This document shows positions 59,501-64,000 of a stretch of 64,000 bases of DNA, piece after piece. Source of the DNA: Isoetes taiwanensis (taxonomy: Eukaryota > Streptophyta > Lycopodiopsida > Isoetales > Isoetaceae); assembly GCA_021234155.1 (NCBI GenBank), contig JAJEKV010000036.1:442777-506776 (forward strand). Direction: 5' to 3'. The position numbers were made by a program, and so were the translations under genes. How positions within the stretch are numbered: position 1 is the stretch's first letter; every line of letters starts with the position of its first letter. The notes below the pieces were generated by a model. That model did no database searches. It was not told the origin of the DNA and was given only the letters and a program-made list of their open reading frames with translations.

Positions 59501-62500
59501 TAGCATTCAAAGCCCAATTTGGCATACCGGGTTATTCCCGACTTGGGTACCGGTACCTTTGTGAACCTTCCGATGGATCGATTCGCCCGCTGGTCCGAGG
59601 TCGTTTGGCCCCTTCGCATGCGTAGATTACTTCATCATCGCCAAGATTCTCGGGCGCATGCTAAGAGGCAAGCAACAACGGAGGTCGAGACGGGTCCGAT
59701 CCAACGAAGGTTTTCGTGGCAATCGCTGTTACACATGAAAGAAACATAGAAAGAAACATAGAAAGAACTATCATACATTAACGAAACATTTGTGACAAAA
59801 AAATTATAACCAAAAACTTCTTTTTTTATTAATAGTGCCGTGGACGGTTACAATAGTATGAAAATCCTCAAGACCAATTACAAATGTGACCGAAGATACT
59901 CATCACATCATTTTTCTAGGCAGCACTTTCTTCATCGGGCTTTCATCATTTGCGTTCCATCCTCTTTTGCCGGGGACCTAGGTTCAACCTCCGATGACCC
60001 TTTCCTTTAGTGAAACGCCCCGAGACGTGTTTTTCCTAGCCCGCTCTCTCGCTTGTCAAGGTAAAGCGCAAAGGTGAGTCCGTTGATCACGTAAGCCGCC
60101 ACGCCATCAACCGCATTGCTCGAACCTCGCCTTTCAGACGTAATTTCTGCATCCTCGGGCCGCCTACCGATCCCGCCCGAGAATATGGCTTGGTCTATAT
60201 CATCTTCGCCATCAACGGCGGGTACGCTTGAATGTCTTCATCAACATGGCTTTGCAAAGATTTATTGCAAGCATCTCGCCCTCACCGCCTTCAAGCCGCC
60301 CTCTTCCACTTCTGGACCGTGATCCATGAAAGGAAATCAGAAGCTTATCGATTGCGGATGTACCATCGCTACGATTCAATAGCCGCCAGCTTTGAGAAGT
60401 TGTATACAAGTTTGTCCGCCTTCTTATGTAGCAAGCGACAAGGGTGACACGCGGTATGTACTTATAGGCACTCCAATTCCTCTCACTTGCACTATTGGAA
60501 GATACCAAAGAGAGGATAGTCATTGCAATTGCCCCAAGGTATCAAGAACTTGCCCATGGGCTTGCCACCATGCATATGATTCCATATTTGGTTCCTTCTT
60601 ATGACTCTCCAAGGGCCGCGGAAGCTCTTCATCCGCCCACCTTCCACTCGTGTGTTCGTATTCGCTAACTCCCGCAATGAAAAGCTTGTAGTCCGAGCCG
60701 TTGGGATAGAACATTTTTGCAACCTTCTTCAACGAGCCCATCACTTCTTTTATCCGTATGCTGGTCCATATCGCGGGTTGTGTGGGTCTAAGGCATGCGG
60801 GGCCATGAAGATCATTGTATGACTTCTTCCATCATTCATTGAAGTCTCGAGTAGTGTGCTGCGCCGCTTAGCATTGTCAAATGGCGCATTGGGACCATCA
60901 CGCTCTAGGAAGGATTGAATGGAGTGCCAACACCTCCAGACCTTTCCAAAGGCTTGCCTTCAAGAATCAAGGGTTTTGATGGCATGACAAACAAGTTGCA
61001 TGCACCTCACAACATTTTTACACCTTTCCAAAATGTCTCCCGCCCAAGCATTTTAAGGGCGCTAATTTTGTCAGTTTGTTTTACGGCATTTTTTCCTTTT
61101 TTCGCCTTCTTTTCCCAATCAAAAACTCAGATGATTAAAGGTTGAGATAATCCAATCAATACACTTCAAGACTCTTTCAAGACAGATATAATTGGAACCA
61201 AACCGAAGTTTGCCTGTGATTCATGAGTGCTAGGCTCTTTCCGACGAATGACTTGTAAATGGCATAAATTGCGGGCTGCCTTTGTGATGAATTTTACAAG
61301 CCGACGCGCCTCGAATGGGATCTTTGAACCACGTGGCCGTGGAGAACCAGCCCTTCAAAGAATAGGTTCGTGCAATGGCATTGGCAACTAGTAGCATGCA
61401 ACCCTCGAAATTTGACTCAAAGAATTGACCCGCTTAGCTTGCAATTAGACGCTTATCCATTACAACTTGAAATATTCTCTTCGGGTCCAAAACTCTCTAT
61501 CACGGCCTTTGTTTTTCAAAAATCCAATCTCCTGGCCACTTGGTCGGGCTTTTGGTTTCTACGGTTTTCAAAAAATACTTCACCCCCGGATACACTCCAT
61601 CATGAAATTAATAAGATGGTCCTTGTTTACATTGCTCCAACCATCGGGCCACTAATGAAGCCGGGCCGCCTACCACACGACACAACTTCATCTCCACCCT
61701 CTCAACCATTTTTCCATGTATTTCATCAACCATTTTATTGTTGGCATGTTTGTATGAAGGCGCCTAAAAGCCGGTCCGCTTTGGCAACTTCTTGAAGGCT
61801 TCTTTCATTGCTTTATGCTCCGTAATATGTGGAGACAACCCAAAGATATAAAATGCCTCTACAACCTTCGGCTTGTGTCTTCTTCAATTGCTCGATGTTA
61901 AGCAATGATCAACCCTCTGTTGCTTTTTCGCCTCTGCCTTTTCCACTATTTCAATTGTCTCTATCATTCTCTCGTTCTCCCTCCCGGTTTATACCTATTG
62001 ACCCTAGTCCGCCTCCGACGGCAGATGTGCTGTCCCAACAGGGTGGTATAGTTATCTTCGGCTCCTCGCTCCGCCCCGCTCTTTGAGTATTCGTGAACTC
62101 GCCTTTTTCTCATATTATTCTTCGCTTTATGTGATCCCATCCGGGCCGAGACAATCTCTCGATGGCATCCTTTCGCAAGTCAGCAGATGCGCATAAGTTG
62201 CGACACCGACGCCCTCGCTCACGTAAGATGTGAGCTCAATTTTGTTGCGTAACCATTTACCGATGTGTATCCACAAAACACACATTCCCACTCATTTGCG
62301 CCAAACTCTTTCACAAACTCCCATTCGGGCCTCTTTTCCCAACCCGCAACTCCAAGCATCACTGCGACCATGTGCATCGAAAGTTGCAGCCCCCGCGGCT
62401 CGCCGGGCGCACACGCAGCCCCTCGCGACCTCTAGAGGTAGATGCATGATCACGCCTCGCACCTCCAGAGGTAGATGCATGACCAAGAGCCACCATTGCT

Positions 62501-62890
62501 CTGACCCTACCGACAATGTTCTTAATCGACTCCTTGATTACACTAACTAAAGGAAGACGATATATGCAAAGGAGCAAGCTCACAATGCATATGTTACGCC
62601 GACGCCCGCGCGAGAATCAAGGGGGTTGGACGGACCCTATAGGATATTCTATGGAAGCAGATGCCAACCAAGGTCGGAAACCATCGGGACGGAGTAAACT
62701 CACGCTCCAAAGATCCAACGCCAGCTCGCGGACTCAAAAAACGACACCTCAAAGGCAAACCGCTTCCCAAGGAGTATTTTGACTCAACCCGGCGGTCAAC
62801 GCTCGAGGTGAATTCTAGGGCTAATCACGCTTTTCTTTATATATACTATTAACAAGGCCACAAAACAAAGCCAAACAAATGGCGCAAAAA
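59500..62890. other. Non-coding, TE-like stretch
   Basis: I see many short overlapping frames on both strands and no domain. Base use is more G/C-rich than the left half of the window. A 34-bp tandem pair (CCTCGCGACCTCTAGAGG-type) lies at 62421-62487. Confidence 0.4.
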
Positions 62891-62924
62891 ATTTTTTTGC
62901 TTAGTAACCGGCAAAACAGTTTAG

Positions 62925-63215
62925 AAAATTTTCGCAGACGCCGAAAGCAACTAAACCGGGCAGACGCTGGAAATATTTTCGCAGACTCATTGAAGATTAG
63001 TTTTCGCTGCAGACGGTTCAAATTATTTCGCACAGACGAAAAACTTAAAACCGCTGCGACGCTAAACAAAATTACAGACGCCGGGGGCGCTTTTGCTGCA
63101 GACGCCGAAATTGGTTTTCGACGCTAAACAGAATCTTCGACGCCGAAAATATTTTCGCAGACGCTGTTTTGTTGTTTTCGCTGACGCCGTAAATTTTTCT
63201 CGACGCCGAATTGTT
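62925..63215. repeat. GACGCC-motif repeat block
   Basis: About a dozen GACGC/GACGCC motifs recur every 15-40 bases, often as TCGCAGACGCCGAAA or TTTTCGCAGACG. The motif CAGACGCCG appears inverted as CGGCGTCTG at the other side of the region (52913-52921). This may be a subterminal repeat block of another element. Confidence 0.55.
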
Positions 63216-63319
63216 TTTCGCCGTATTTTTTGGCGCTTTATACGGCAAATTTGTGCCGTATCATTCAATTCATAATGCATTCGTATAAAACGCATACAAA
63301 TTATTGAACCTATCCCCGC

Positions 63320-63590
63320 AAACATGCCATCTAGGTTCCAACATGCCACCCGTGCTCAAACATGCCGTGGCTCAAACATGCCAAGGTGGGTCTTCAAACA
63401 TGCCACCCAGGCTCCAACATGCCAAGGTGGCTCAAACATGCCATGGACTCCATAATGCCACGTGGGCTCCAACATGCCAAGGTGGCTCCAACATGCCATG
63501 CGCTCCAACATGCCAAGGAGGCTCGTGCATGCCACCTAGTCTCAAGCATGCCACCTAGGCACCCCAAGTGGTGACATGGCATGCCAAGTA
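63320..63590 (+). repeat. CATGCCA minisatellite
   Basis: About fourteen copies of ACATGCCA (some GCATGCCA, one ATGCCG) occur every 15-25 bases, with variable tails such as AGGTGGCTC, CCCAGGCTC and TGGACTC. The period is irregular (average about 19). Frames through it (CHPGSNMPRWLKHA) are artefacts of the repeat. Confidence 0.85.
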
Positions 63591-63618
63591 AGCAAGGTCA
63601 AGTTTTGACTAGGTTAAA

Positions 63619-63640
63619 ACCAAAGATGTCCATCTTTGGT
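63619..63640 (+). other. Perfect 9-bp hairpin followed by CTTTT
   Basis: ACCAAAGAT-GTCC-ATCTTTGGT forms a perfect stem with a four-base loop and is followed by CTTTTC. It may be a retroelement terminator-like or polyadenylation-associated structure. No adjacent gene supports a function. The rest of the window to 64000 shows no gene. Confidence 0.5.
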
Positions 63641-64000
63641 CTTTTCATTGGGTGATGTTGGCAAATTTTAGGTGACATGGTTTGATGATGGTGACATGGA
63701 CCTGGATGTGCCGCAAAACACCGCGTGCACCGACGGCGCCCCTTTCTTGTGAAGGGGAGTCTCCAAAAGGTATATATGCTGGTGCATTTTTCTTGGCGTA
63801 TGCAGCGCCATGCTGCACATCCCGCCAAGATTTCACCTTTTTCGAGACCCGGATTTTTATCCGTGCTTTTTCTTTGTGTTTATGTCTCGAAATTCATAAT
63901 TAATGCATGGGGCGTGGAAAAATCCTGGTTTTCAGCCAGCTGGCTTGCCAAGTGGTCGCGAGTATAGGGAAAATCCCCGGTATTTCGGATGAGTTATAGA

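Noticed and set aside
62230-62852. Arginine/serine-rich frames around the 34-bp tandem pair
   Set aside because: They overlap on both strands, have no domain, and their composition follows from G/C-rich repeats.

Overview
The window looks like nuclear DNA of a land plant. Coding DNA is sparse, retroelement wreckage is abundant, and the recognisable genes are plant types: an intronless subtilisin-like protease with signal peptide, I9, S8, PA and Fn3-like parts; a spliced MFS transporter of the zinc-induced-facilitator-like kind; and a truncated P-class PPR gene related to EMB976. The species cannot be fixed from the sequence. A fern, gymnosperm or other large-genome plant would fit.

Layout. 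721-13374 is bounded by CACTA and TAGTG termini, carries TTTGTAACG-type subterminal repeats at both ends and is flanked by an AGG duplication. I read it as one 12.65-kb CACTA (En/Spm) transposon filled with degraded fragments: a possible transposase N-terminus, a SET-like fragment, a PPR scrap, and a retroelement primer-binding site. 13375-18937 is non-coding and ends in a Helitron-type 3' terminus. 19401-25250 is a small gene island on the minus strand (subtilase, then MFS transporter). A second Helitron 3' terminus of the same family, in the opposite orientation, abuts its upstream edge at 25276. A retroposed element with a poly(A) tail and a 12-14 bp target duplication lies at 25559-26825. 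The PPR pseudogene occupies 27999-29490. Ty3/gypsy remnants follow: an integrase piece at 31274-31996, and gag with two zinc knuckles plus a protease motif at about 34100-36100.

The outstanding object is 36103-52911, a roughly 16.8-kb tandem array of an approximately 320-bp unit with about 49 tRNA-like segments. On the minus strand each unit carries a tRNA-Arg(CCU)-like sequence. At least five copies fold as complete 73-nt cloverleaves apart from one acceptor mismatch, with anticodon CCT and A-box and B-box sequences; most others are decayed. A conserved hairpin sits in the downstream spacer. This may be an undescribed tRNA-derived satellite.

From 52912 to the end there is no intact gene. 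The stretch holds degraded TE-like reading frames, mosaic repeats at 57.8-59.4 kb, a 44-bp-arm inverted repeat, GACGCC-rich repeats and a CATGCCA minisatellite. The genes do not form a pathway; they are neighbours in a TE-dense region.
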